DNA from: Helicobacteraceae bacterium | GTDB lineage: Bacteria; Campylobacterota; Campylobacteria; Campylobacterales; Helicobacteraceae | Assembly: GCA_900770765.1 (NCBI GenBank) | Contig: CAAGLK010000134.1 | Span: forward strand, 1-64,000 | DNA length: 64,000 nucleotides | Reading direction: 5' to 3' | Shown: piece by piece, positions 35,862 to 44,424 of the stretch | How positions within the stretch are numbered: the stretch's first letter is position 1 | How the letters are laid out: each line of letters starts with the position of its first letter | Position numbers and translations under genes: made by a program | Notes under the pieces: generated by a model | Seen by the model: the letters and a program-made list of their open reading frames with translations, nothing else | Database searches by the model: none | Told to the model about the DNA's origin: nothing

Positions 35862-36472
35862 TAATTCCCACGGCTTCCTGGCTTAATAGCTACGCTTCCA
35901 CTCTTGCATAGTGGGCAATCTTGCGCTTCGTAAGTTTTAAAAACAAAATCCTCTAACGCAAATAATGGCAAATTATTATCTAACTTACACTCAGCATTAT
36001 TAAAAACTTTATCACTTTTATAGCGATTACAAATCCCTCTATTTGCCAGCGCCGCATAGCCTACCACTTCTGCGCCTAGCTTTTGCACTTCTTTTGCACT
36101 CTCTTGTGCGGAGCCGCCTGTGGTAATAATATCCTCACAAATTAGAATCTTTTCGCCCTTTTTAACTTGGAATCCTCTTCTTAGTGTCATCTCGCCATTA
36201 ACGCGCTCTGTAAAAATAAAACGCACTTTTAACGCCCTAGCTAACTCATATCCAGCCAAGATTCCGCCTAATGCTGGAGAGCATACGCAGTCTATTTTTA
36301 AGCCAGAATCTAAAATAATTTTAGCTAACGCTTCTGCTAATTTGCTAGCCACCGCTGGATTTTCTAGCACTTTTGCCGATTGCAAATAAAATGGCGAATG
36401 CTTGCCACTACTTAGTAAAAAATGCCCCTCTAAAAGTGCATTTGCGTTTTTATAAATCTCTACTATATTCAT
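35861..36472 (-). CDS. pyrE: Orotate phosphoribosyltransferase
   Basis: A 203-residue enzyme adding PRPP to orotate in UMP synthesis. The PRPP-binding motif [17 protein letters not shown] lies at about residues 108-124, and [15 protein letters not shown] at 17-31 is the substrate-loop region. The C-terminal part carries four cysteines (including CPLC), an extra feature of the Helicobacter-type enzyme. It lies 9 bases after frr. Confidence 0.95.
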   Translation of the reverse strand: MNIVEIYKNANALLEGHFLLSSGKHSPFYLQSAKVLENPAVASKLAEALAKIILDSGLKIDCVCSPALGGILAGYELARALKVRFIFTERVNGEMTLRRGFQVKKGEKILICEDIITTGGSAQESAKEVQKLGAEVVGYAALANRGICNRYKSDKVFNNAECKLDNNLPLFALEDFVFKTYEAQDCPLCKSGSVAIKPGSRGN

Positions 36473-36481
36473 AAGAATCCT

Positions 36482-37042
36482 TTAGATTTTTAATAAATCC
36501 TCTTCTTTATGCTTGACTAATTCATCAATTTTTTTAACCGCATTATCGGTAAATTTTTGCACCTCATCATGCGCTTTTTTAGATTCATCTTCGCTAATTG
36601 CCTTGTCTTTTTCTAGCTTTTTTATTTTATCATTAGAATCTTTTCTAATGTTTCTTATAGCTACTTTTGCCTTTTCACCGATATTTTTAGCCTCTTTTGC
36701 CGTCTCTTTTCGCTGCTCACTCGTCATAGGTGGGAAAAATAGCTTAATTGTCTCGCCATCGTTATTTGGATTTACACCGATATTTGCCTCTTGAATCGCT
36801 CTTTCTATTTCTTTTAATAAACTTTTCTCCCACGGAGTTATAACAATAGTGCTTGCATCTTGTGCGATTACAGAGCCTACTTGATTAAGCGGCGTTGGCG
36901 TATCATAATAATCTACTTTAATGTGGTCTAAAATGGTAATAGAAACTTTACCGCTTCTTAAAGTGCCAAATTCTTTTTTCATAGATTCTATGCTTTTATC
37001 CATTGTTTCTTTTGTGTGTTTATAAATTTCTTGTAAATCCAT
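36482..37042 (-). CDS. frr: Ribosome recycling factor
   Basis: A 186-residue protein that, with EF-G, splits the ribosome after termination. Typical segments are [15 protein letters not shown] near residues 25-39, [14 protein letters not shown] near 45-58, and [13 protein letters not shown] near 106-118, with two long helices at the C-terminus. It follows secG by 9 bases. Nothing unusual. Confidence 0.96.
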   Translation of the reverse strand: MDLQEIYKHTKETMDKSIESMKKEFGTLRSGKVSITILDHIKVDYYDTPTPLNQVGSVIAQDASTIVITPWEKSLLKEIERAIQEANIGVNPNNDGETIKLFFPPMTSEQRKETAKEAKNIGEKAKVAIRNIRKDSNDKIKKLEKDKAISEDESKKAHDEVQKFTDNAVKKIDELVKHKEEDLLKI

Positions 37043-37051
37043 ATTTATCCT

Positions 37052-37381
37052 TTATTTAGATTCTTGTGGAGCTGGTAAAATCGCTTGAGATTCTGGTAAA
37101 GTTGGCACAGCTGGGATAGATGGAATCTCAACGCTATCAAGCACAGAGCGCTTAGAATCCTGCATATACAAATAGCCAAGTGCGATTGTGTTAATAACAA
37201 ATAAAAGCCCGAAGAAAAATGTAACCTTTGCTAAAAAGCCGGCCGGCCCTTTTGCACCAAATAAACTTTCATTACTCCCACTATAAGCCCCAAGCCCAAT
37301 GCTTGAACTCTTTTGCATTAAAACAACAATAGTAATTAAAATAACTAAAATAAACTGCACTATAAGTAAGATTCCACTCAT
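37052..37381 (-). CDS. secG: Protein translocase subunit SecG
   Basis: A 109-residue inner-membrane protein with two helices (about 4-22 and 52-72) around the conserved loop QKSSSIGLGAYSG. It supports the SecYE channel. The proline- and serine-rich tail (IPAVPTLPESQAILPAP) is longer than in most SecG. ATG at 37381 is chosen over an earlier one 15 codons upstream, because the SecG family starts here and the extension has no ribosome site. Confidence 0.93.
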   Translation of the reverse strand: MSGILLIVQFILVILITIVVLMQKSSSIGLGAYSGSNESLFGAKGPAGFLAKVTFFFGLLFVINTIALGYLYMQDSKRSVLDSVEIPSIPAVPTLPESQAILPAPQESK

Positions 37382-37416
37382 CTTTTCCCTTTTTAAAATT
37401 AAAATAAAAAAGTCGC

Positions 37417-37422
37417 ATTTTA
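37417..37422 (-). promoter_or_regulatory. -10 box before secG
   Basis: TAAAAT on the minus strand, 36 bases before the secG ATG. It would drive the secG-frr-pyrE-RDD-atpB run. Confidence 0.4.
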
Positions 37423-37453
37423 GCAAAATAAGCTAATAAAAATTTAAAAATTA

Positions 37454-39904
37454 TTAATAAATATTCTCTCTCTCCCACAATAAAAGATTAGCGCTTAAAA
37501 GCTGCTTATTAATTTTCTTAGCTAAAATATCTCTTGTGTCAAAGAAGTGGTAAAAAATGGGTAAAAACTCGCTATTAACCACGCTTTTAATTGTATTTCT
37601 GCCAAATCCTCTTGTGCCTTTTGTAGTTTTTGTTTTAGAAATCCTTGTATCATTTTTAGATTCCAGCTCCCTAAAATCGCTTGGAATCTTACTCATAATT
37701 GCATTTGTAATATCATAAAAACTATCGTTAAAATCTTTATTTTCATACTCTTTATTTTTATGATAGAATCTAAAAATTTCTAATGCCGATTCAAAAAGAT
37801 TCTTAGCTTCTTTGCTAAATTCAAACTGCCCTAAAAACTCTCTAAAATCAAAGGGCGGATATGTGCTTTCGCTAGTGCTTGTTAATACATCGCGGATAAT
37901 TGTTGCATCCTCTGCTTCTAGCACATTTAAATTGCCTTTATTACAGCCACAGCCTAACTGCTCCGCACTAAATGGCATAATGTAGTTTTTAGGCGGCAAA
38001 CTTTCAGTAATAATTTGTTGATTATTTGAAAATAAATTTCCTTTAAAAAACAGCGAAAATGCGATGCAGTCATTAAAAAGCTCTTGCGGAATATCTTTAA
38101 TTTTTCCTTTAAAGCAATGGTCGTTTAGCTCAAAATATTTATGATGTGTATTAAAGTTTAGTCCTTTAGATAAAAGAGCATATTGTAAATTTTGTGTTGT
38201 TACCTTATTGCCTTTGTCTTGTCCGCCATTACCGATTTTAATTGTGCTATTCAAATAACTATAATTCCCTAAAACCATCCCACCTTGATTCTCTTTAATA
38301 GCTTTATCTATTTCTTTTAATAAACTCGGTCTCTTTAAATCATAAGTATAAACCCTTTTAAAATTAAAAACTTCTTCGCCTTGCTTTTTTTCTAACTCAT
38401 AACGCTTTGCGACAATTTTGTCTTTTTGTAAAATTTCTCCTTGATTTTTTGAAAAAATCACTTGAGAAATGCTCCACTCGCTTAATAAAAAAGTTGTTTT
38501 TGCATTGCTAAAACTATGACTTAAGATTTTATAACCACTATCTAAATAATGCTTAATTTCATTTCGCAAAAAAGATTCCGTCATACAATAAAACACGATA
38601 ATTTCAGGGCTTAGCTTTAAAACCTTATTAAAAAATTCAATAGCTAGATTATTTTTCCTTCCTTTAGCCTTTTGATAAGGCGGATTCATAATAACCATTA
38701 GCTTTTTCTTTTCTTTTTGACAAATCTCTTTAATGCTATGCTTTTTACCATTGTAATCAAAAAGCGGTTCGCTAGAATCTTTTAAATAATCAAAGCACAC
38801 AGAATTCCCAAAGCCCTTAATCTTGCAAGTATCTACATCAATTTGCTCTAGTGTGGATAAATAGCAGCAATTCCTCTTATATTCCTTACTAAAATTATTT
38901 TCTAAATTCCCCACTCCAGCGCAAGGGTCAAAAACAATATAATCTTTTTCAAACTCCCCTAAATGCTCCGCTAGAATCTCATTTTGTAATTTCACAAAGC
39001 AGCTTGGCGTGTATTCTCCGCCCGTTGTTTTACGATACTTATCGCTATAAAACTTCGCAGAATGCTCTATAATTTTTAAAAACTCATTTTTATTAGGCGG
39101 TCTTTTGTATTTTTTCCAAAAATCTGCGTGGGCGTTAGGATTCTTAAAATAATAATGGTCTAAATTACTATATGCTAATGCGGTTGCGATTCCATCTTTA
39201 GAATAAATATAATGATAATCCTTTAATCTTGTGCCCTCTACAATTAAATCTTTTTTGACTTCTCTGCTTAATTCATTATAATTAAGAACATCCATTTCTT
39301 CAATGGTTGCTTTTTTATAATTCGCTCCATTTAATGCATCGGCTAAAAAAAGCAAAATATAATCTTGCTCATTTTTAATCTCGTTTTGAAATTTCACAGA
39401 ATATTTCCACTCGTTATATACTAAAATGCAGTTATTTAGCGTAATTTGTATTTCATTTTGCCCTTTTAAAAGAATTGGGTAAAGCTCTTTTACTTCATCA
39501 TCTTTATAAATTTTGATTTTATTAATTAAGCGGTCGTTGATTCTATCTATAGCGTCTTTACTTGGGTTACTTGGGGTCTCTTTTTTCCAATTAATATCAT
39601 TATTATGCATTACAGAATCATCGCATTCTATTAACTCTAAAAAGTCGCTTTGTGTTTTATCCTTATAAATTAATGCGACTTGAGATAATGTGTTTTCTTG
39701 CTGCTTATTTGTAAGGATAATTTGCGCTCTAGCTTGCAAAATAGCTTTTGGATTTGTCAAAATATGCTTACTTTCAATATATAAAATCGCATTGCCTTTT
39801 TTATCTTTTAAAACAATATCTACTTTATTAATATCATAATTGCAGTTTTTACCGCCATTAAAATACTTTCTTGCAAACCATACTTTATAATCTGTTTCTT
39901 GCAT
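37454..39904 (-). CDS. Fused restriction-modification enzyme (type IIG-like) or N6-adenine methyltransferase
   Basis: An 816-residue protein. Residues 1 to about 60 contain KVDIVLKDKKGNAILYIESK, a D-(x)n-ExK pattern typical of PD-(D/E)XK nucleases. The middle carries the methyltransferase motif I FDPCAGVGNLE (about 325-335) and catalytic motif IV VIMNPPYQ (about 402-409), as in gamma-class adenine methylases. The C-terminal half would hold target recognition. A single-chain nuclease-methylase is a type IIG arrangement; a plain methylase with an inactive nuclease is possible. It stands alone between secG and a phosphate transporter, so it is probably acquired. Confidence 0.75.
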   Translation of the reverse strand: MQETDYKVWFARKYFNGGKNCNYDINKVDIVLKDKKGNAILYIESKHILTNPKAILQARAQIILTNKQQENTLSQVALIYKDKTQSDFLELIECDDSVMHNNDINWKKETPSNPSKDAIDRINDRLINKIKIYKDDEVKELYPILLKGQNEIQITLNNCILVYNEWKYSVKFQNEIKNEQDYILLFLADALNGANYKKATIEEMDVLNYNELSREVKKDLIVEGTRLKDYHYIYSKDGIATALAYSNLDHYYFKNPNAHADFWKKYKRPPNKNEFLKIIEHSAKFYSDKYRKTTGGEYTPSCFVKLQNEILAEHLGEFEKDYIVFDPCAGVGNLENNFSKEYKRNCCYLSTLEQIDVDTCKIKGFGNSVCFDYLKDSSEPLFDYNGKKHSIKEICQKEKKKLMVIMNPPYQKAKGRKNNLAIEFFNKVLKLSPEIIVFYCMTESFLRNEIKHYLDSGYKILSHSFSNAKTTFLLSEWSISQVIFSKNQGEILQKDKIVAKRYELEKKQGEEVFNFKRVYTYDLKRPSLLKEIDKAIKENQGGMVLGNYSYLNSTIKIGNGGQDKGNKVTTQNLQYALLSKGLNFNTHHKYFELNDHCFKGKIKDIPQELFNDCIAFSLFFKGNLFSNNQQIITESLPPKNYIMPFSAEQLGCGCNKGNLNVLEAEDATIIRDVLTSTSESTYPPFDFREFLGQFEFSKEAKNLFESALEIFRFYHKNKEYENKDFNDSFYDITNAIMSKIPSDFRELESKNDTRISKTKTTKGTRGFGRNTIKSVVNSEFLPIFYHFFDTRDILAKKINKQLLSANLLLWERENIY

Positions 39905-39934
39905 TGCTTATCCTTAATTTTGTAAAAAATGCTA

Positions 39935-39940
39935 ATTATA
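39935..39940 (-). promoter_or_regulatory. -10 box of the type IIG-like gene
   Basis: A perfect TATAAT on the minus strand, 31 bases before the ATG at 39904, giving a leader of about 25 bases. Confidence 0.55.
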
Positions 39941-40001
39941 TTACACTTAGGCGACACTTTAAGAAATTTTAAAAAATTTTAAAAATAATTCTTAAATTCG
40001 C

Positions 40002-40007
40002 TATAAT
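40002..40007 (+). promoter_or_regulatory. -10 box before the Na/Pi cotransporter gene
   Basis: A perfect TATAAT 37 bases before the ATG at 40044, within CGCTATAATTTCGC, and preceded by AT-rich inverted sequence. Confidence 0.55.
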
Positions 40008-40043
40008 TTCGCTTTATTTTAGCTTAAATTTTTAGGATTTTTT

Positions 40044-41813
40044 ATGCAAACAAGACGCTATGCTTTACTTTTTATCATTGCTCTTTTACTTTATGTTTTA
40101 GTAGTTTTACCAGAATTAGCAAAGATTCTAGCTGGAGTTGCTATTTTGCTTATTGGTATGATGAGTTTAGGCGATGGATTCAAATCTTTTAGCGGTGGAT
40201 TATTAGAAAAAATATTGGCAAAATTTACGCGCACTAGGCTTAGAAGTATTCTTTTTGGCACAATAGCTACCGTGCTTATGCAGTCTTCTACTCTTGTTTC
40301 TGTTATTTCAATCTCATTTCTCTCCGCTGGGCTAATTACCTTAGCACAAGGCATTGGCGTAATATTTGGGGCAAATTTAGGAAACTCAGCAGGCTCTTGG
40401 CTAATTGTTGGACTAACTAGTATTAATATCTCCGCACTTGCGATTCCTTTTGTCGTGTGTGGTGCGATTTTAGGATTCCAAAAAGATTCCGCACTTAAGG
40501 GGTTAGGGTCTATTCTCTTAGGGCTTGGATTTTTCTTTTTAGGTGTGGATTATATTAAAAGCGGCTTTGATTCTTACCGCTCGGTTATGGATTTATCACA
40601 ATTTCATTTTACAGGTTTTAAAGGTGTGCTTGTATTTGTCGCATTAGGCGCACTAACAACAGGAGTGGTGCAAAGCAGCCACGCAACACTTGCCATTATT
40701 ATCTCAGCCCTACTAAGTGGGCAAATTAGCTTTGAAAACTCCCTTGCCGCTACGCTTGGGACAAGTGTGGGGGGCGTTGTAACAGCAGTTGTAGCAAGCC
40801 TTAGCTCAAATACTCAGGGTAAAAAGCTAGCTTTAGCAAATTGTATTTTTAACTTTAGCATCGCATTAATTGTTATTGTATTTTTCCCATTTTTTGTAGA
40901 GTTAGTAAATATCACTGCCTCTAAAATTGGCATTGATGATAATAATTATGCACTTAAAACTGCCCTTTTCCACACACTTTTTAACCTTGTAGCGGTAATT
41001 TTAATCTCTGCATTTATCCGCCAAATTGTATTTGTTTTAGATAAATTTGTAAAAGCCCCACGGGATAAAGAAATGGACGCACCGCTATATTTAGATTCCA
41101 ACCTTATAGAATATCCAGACACCGCTATTGAAGCATTACAGAAAGAATCCTTGCATTTATATAATAATGCTTATACGCTAGTAGCCCACACCATCGGCTT
41201 TAATCGCAGTGATATTCGCTCTAATGTGGATTTAGATGAAATTATTAAAAATAAAAAATGGTTTAGCGGACCTGTGGATTTAGACTATTTATACACAAGA
41301 AAAATAAAAGTGCTTTTTGATGCTATTGTGGATTTCGCTACAAGAGCGCAAGCATTTATAGATGATGATGAAAAACATTTTCAAATTTATAACTTTATCC
41401 AAGCCGCTAGGAATCTAACCGAAGCGACAAAAGGCTTAAAGCTAATTCAAACAAATATGAAAATTTATTCAAGCTCTAATAATGCCTTCCTAGCACAAAA
41501 ATATAATCAAATCCGCAAAGATTTAGCCCTACTTTTACGAAGCGTAGAAGAACTAAAACTTACAAAAGATGAAAACGCTCGCTTAATTATAAATCAAATC
41601 AAAGCCGCAAAAGACTTACCAAAAGAATATGATAATCAAAATATGAAAGAAGTAGAGCAGCTAATAAGCGAGGGTAAAATTAGCATCTCAAATGGCACTT
41701 CAATACTAAATGATTCCGCCTTTAGCGCAAACATAGCCCAGCATTTAATAGAAGCTATTGGGGTAATTTTTACAAAACAAGAGTGGCTAGATGAAGAAAA
41801 AGAAGCAAAATAG
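40044..41813 (+). CDS. Na/Pi cotransporter family protein with PhoU-like domain
   Basis: A 589-residue protein. The N-terminal 335 residues hold about eight helices with the duplicated PNaS motif: MQSSTLVSVISISFLSAGLI (about 74-93), then VVQSSHATLAIIISALLSGQ. These QSS motifs bind sodium and phosphate. Residues about 360-580 form helical PhoU-like repeats in the cytoplasm. The family imports or exports phosphate with sodium, and some members signal phosphate status. It has its own promoter and does not appear to be in an operon. Confidence 0.88.
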   Translation: MQTRRYALLFIIALLLYVLVVLPELAKILAGVAILLIGMMSLGDGFKSFSGGLLEKILAKFTRTRLRSILFGTIATVLMQSSTLVSVISISFLSAGLITLAQGIGVIFGANLGNSAGSWLIVGLTSINISALAIPFVVCGAILGFQKDSALKGLGSILLGLGFFFLGVDYIKSGFDSYRSVMDLSQFHFTGFKGVLVFVALGALTTGVVQSSHATLAIIISALLSGQISFENSLAATLGTSVGGVVTAVVASLSSNTQGKKLALANCIFNFSIALIVIVFFPFFVELVNITASKIGIDDNNYALKTALFHTLFNLVAVILISAFIRQIVFVLDKFVKAPRDKEMDAPLYLDSNLIEYPDTAIEALQKESLHLYNNAYTLVAHTIGFNRSDIRSNVDLDEIIKNKKWFSGPVDLDYLYTRKIKVLFDAIVDFATRAQAFIDDDEKHFQIYNFIQAARNLTEATKGLKLIQTNMKIYSSSNNAFLAQKYNQIRKDLALLLRSVEELKLTKDENARLIINQIKAAKDLPKEYDNQNMKEVEQLISEGKISISNGTSILNDSAFSANIAQHLIEAIGVIFTKQEWLDEEKEAK

Positions 41814-41889
41814 CTAAAATTATTTTGCGACTTGTTTAAAGCCTTTTTAAGATTCCATCTAGGATTCTATAAAACTTTTTATTTGCTTA

Positions 41890-41915
41890 AAAAGTAAAAA
41901 TATATTTTACCTTTT
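41890..41915. repeat. Inverted repeat upstream of the NADH dehydrogenase
   Basis: AAAAGTAAAA at 41890-41899 and TTTTACCTTTT at 41905-41915 pair over ten bases with one imperfect position. It lies 72 bases before the ATG at 41987 and could be an operator. The rest of the 41814-41986 gap shows no gene. Confidence 0.4.
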
Positions 41916-41986
41916 ACGCAAATTTTATAAAAATTATTTTACGATATTTCACATAAAAGCTAAATGCCACTACAAAAGGAATCCAA

Positions 41987-43210
41987 ATGAAAGAAATATC
42001 GCAAAATACTAAAAAGGTCTTAATTATAGGCGGTGGCTATGGTGGGCTAAAGGCTGCTTTAGGCTTACAAAGGGAGTTTAAAGGTGAAGCGGAAATTACG
42101 CTAATTAGCAAACACGACTACCATTATCAAACAACTCTGTTACATAAAGTAGCAATAGGCACACTAAGTGCGAGAAAAGCTAGAATCTATTATAGAAAAG
42201 TGCTAGATTTAAACAAAATAAATTTTATTAAAGACAAAATCATCTCTTTAAATCCGCAAGAAAATAAAGTGTGTGGAAATGGCGGCGAGTATGAATATGA
42301 TTATCTAGTAATCGCGCTTGGATTTAAGCCAAATGACTTTAATATTAAAGGCGTAAGAGAGCACACCTTTAAGCTATCCTCTCTAAATGCCGCCTTAAAA
42401 CTCTCTAATAATATTGAAAATAAATTTAAAGAATTTGTGCATACAAAAAATAAAAAAGATTTACAAATAATCGTATGCGGGACAGGCTTTACGGGCATTG
42501 AATTTGCCGCTGAGCTTGCTACGCAGCTTGATGAGTTATGCTTAATTTGCGGAATTGATAGAAAATTACCTAAAGTTACTTGCATAGGGCGAAGTAAGCA
42601 AATTTTACCCGTGTTTAATAAAGAGCTTGCAAGAGTTGCAGAAAAAAAGCTAAAAAATCTAGGCGTAGAGCTTTTATGCGAAGCGGAAATTGTAGAGATT
42701 AAAGAAGGAGAGGTGATTATAAAGCAAAATGGGGAGTTAAAAAGCGTATTTGGAAACACGATTTTATGGGGTGCTGGAGTGCAAGGAAGCGATATTGTAG
42801 AAAAATCGGTAATAAAAAATAAAAAAGGCAGAATCTTAGTTAATGAAAATTTACAATGCGAAGAGTTTCCTAACATTTTTGTCGTAGGTGATTGTGCTAT
42901 CGCCACAGCAAAAGATGCAATCCACGCCCCCACAGCACAGCTATCGGCGCAAATGGGCGATTATGTAGCAAAATTACTATGTGCTAAATTAATGGATAAA
43001 GATTTTAAAGAGCCATTTAAATTTAACCACAGAGGCACGGTGTGTTCTATTGGCCACACAGATGGCGTAGGAATCGTATATAAAAAAGGCGTAAGCGGTG
43101 AGTTGGCCGCCTTTATGAAAAACACTATTGAAAATAAATGGCTTTATAGCATTGGTGGGTTAAACTTAGTGTTTAAAAAAGGGCAGTTTAGATACAGGAC
43201 GAGTAATTAA
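41987..43210 (+). CDS. Type II NADH:quinone oxidoreductase
   Basis: A 407-residue flavoprotein of the NDH-2 group. The FAD-binding Rossmann motif GGGYGGLKAALG lies at about residues 15-26, and the NADH-binding one CGTGFTGIEFAAEL near 165-178. WGAGVQGS and FVVGDCA (about 304-310) are also family marks. The C-terminus is weakly amphipathic and should bind the membrane. It oxidises NADH without pumping protons. H. pylori lacks a classic NDH-2, so this may add respiratory flexibility. It ends in a clear terminator. Confidence 0.88.
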   Translation: MKEISQNTKKVLIIGGGYGGLKAALGLQREFKGEAEITLISKHDYHYQTTLLHKVAIGTLSARKARIYYRKVLDLNKINFIKDKIISLNPQENKVCGNGGEYEYDYLVIALGFKPNDFNIKGVREHTFKLSSLNAALKLSNNIENKFKEFVHTKNKKDLQIIVCGTGFTGIEFAAELATQLDELCLICGIDRKLPKVTCIGRSKQILPVFNKELARVAEKKLKNLGVELLCEAEIVEIKEGEVIIKQNGELKSVFGNTILWGAGVQGSDIVEKSVIKNKKGRILVNENLQCEEFPNIFVVGDCAIATAKDAIHAPTAQLSAQMGDYVAKLLCAKLMDKDFKEPFKFNHRGTVCSIGHTDGVGIVYKKGVSGELAAFMKNTIENKWLYSIGGLNLVFKKGQFRYRTSN

Positions 43211-43241
43211 GGCTTTTTAGGATTCCAGCTTTTTTTGGCTT

Positions 43242-43282
43242 TTTAGGATTCTTAAGAAAAAGGCGGAATCCTAAACTTTTTT
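43242..43282 (+). terminator. Rho-independent terminator after the NADH dehydrogenase
   Basis: TTTAGGATTC at 43242-43251 pairs perfectly with GAATCCTAAA at 43266-43275, followed by CTTTTTT. Just upstream the 15-base string GGCTTTTTAGGATTC occurs twice (43211 and 43238), so the terminator arm has been duplicated. Confidence 0.75.
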
Positions 43283-43339
43283 AAGATTCTAGAGTTATTA
43301 ATATTTTTAAGATTCCACATAAAAGTTAGAATCCTAATT

Positions 43340-44386
43340 TTAGGATTCCAACCTTATAGGATTTGCTGGATTTGTAGGGTCGTAAATATCGCTATAAAAT
43401 CTTTTTGCCACTTCTTTATGTGAGCGTAATCTATGCTTTAAATAATTCCAGCCGACAATTGGTAAAAGCGGATTCGTAGGGTCTTTTTCAACCCCGCGCA
43501 TTTCTTTTGCTAAGGATTCTGGCAGTGGAAAAATAGGTATTTCTTTATTAAGCTCTGCGCCTAAAAACATAGGGATTGAGATTCTATCTTGCCCTTTTAG
43601 CGGCGATTTTACGCGGTGCATTGTGGCTTTTAAATAGCCATTTGTAGCTAACTCTAAAAACTCGCCGATATTTATAACAAAAGCCCCCTCTTTATAAGGC
43701 ACAGGAATCCACTCTTTAGATTCTAACTCCACCTCTAAGCCGCCGACTTTATCAATCATTAATAAAGTTAAAAAGCCGTCATCTTTATGCGCACCCACGC
43801 CTTGAATCTCTTTAGAATACTCTTGCCCAGCTTCTGCGATTCCTGGATAATGTATTAATTTCACATGTTGATAAATATCTTTTTCAAAAAGCACATTAAA
43901 GACATCATCACGCCCATAAAGCGCTAGTGAGAAGCCTTTAAGAAGTGTTAAGCCCATTTGCGTAGTTTGCTCCTGCCACTTGTAAAAAACTTCTCTTAAC
44001 TCGCCTTGTGATTGTAGCCATTGATTTGGCCCATGAAGTCGCATATAAGCTGGCTCACTCAAATCTCTAGCATAGCCCTCAAAGCCTAAGTCAATTTCCT
44101 CTCTAAAATCTTGGCTTCCTAGCGTGTATTCTCCACCTACTTGCGTATAGCCTCTAAAATGCGGTGAATTATCAATGCTAATTTTTAGCTTCTCTTCTAG
44201 CGGAAGTGCGAAAAACTCTCTGCTTAGCTCAAAAAGCCTTTTGCAAACTTCTAAATCCACGCCATGTCCTACTAGATAAAAAAAGCCTATTTTATGCGCC
44301 GCATATCGCAACTCCTTAAAAAACTGCTCTTGTGTGGCTTTATCACCATTTAGCTTTGATAAGTCAATAACAGGAACGCTATTCAT
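43340..44386 (-). CDS. Isopenicillin N synthase family 2-oxoglutarate/Fe(II) dioxygenase
   Basis: A 348-residue enzyme. The iron-binding triad is visible: H and D in GAHKDDGFLTLL (about 204-215), and the distal H in KATMHRVKSP (near 262). The co-substrate R lies in DRISIPMFLG (about 273-282). The N-terminus PVIDLSKLNGDK is typical. The family covers many oxidations, and bacterial members of this kind are mostly of unknown substrate. It is a single gene with its own -10 box, and no biosynthetic partner is nearby. Confidence 0.88.
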   Translation of the reverse strand: MNSVPVIDLSKLNGDKATQEQFFKELRYAAHKIGFFYLVGHGVDLEVCKRLFELSREFFALPLEEKLKISIDNSPHFRGYTQVGGEYTLGSQDFREEIDLGFEGYARDLSEPAYMRLHGPNQWLQSQGELREVFYKWQEQTTQMGLTLLKGFSLALYGRDDVFNVLFEKDIYQHVKLIHYPGIAEAGQEYSKEIQGVGAHKDDGFLTLLMIDKVGGLEVELESKEWIPVPYKEGAFVINIGEFLELATNGYLKATMHRVKSPLKGQDRISIPMFLGAELNKEIPIFPLPESLAKEMRGVEKDPTNPLLPIVGWNYLKHRLRSHKEVAKRFYSDIYDPTNPANPIRLES

Positions 44387-44411
44387 AAGAATCCTTTTTA
44401 AAATTTGCGCT

Positions 44412-44417
44412 ATTGTA
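44412..44417 (-). promoter_or_regulatory. -10 box of the dioxygenase gene
   Basis: TACAAT on the minus strand, 26 bases before the ATG at 44386, in the 38-base gap after the restriction-modification operon. Confidence 0.5.
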
Positions 44418-44424
44418 GCTTAAT

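Noticed and set aside
37382..37478. Longer or alternative frames before secG
   Set aside because: The extra 15 residues are unlike SecG, have no ribosome site and overlap the likely -10 box.
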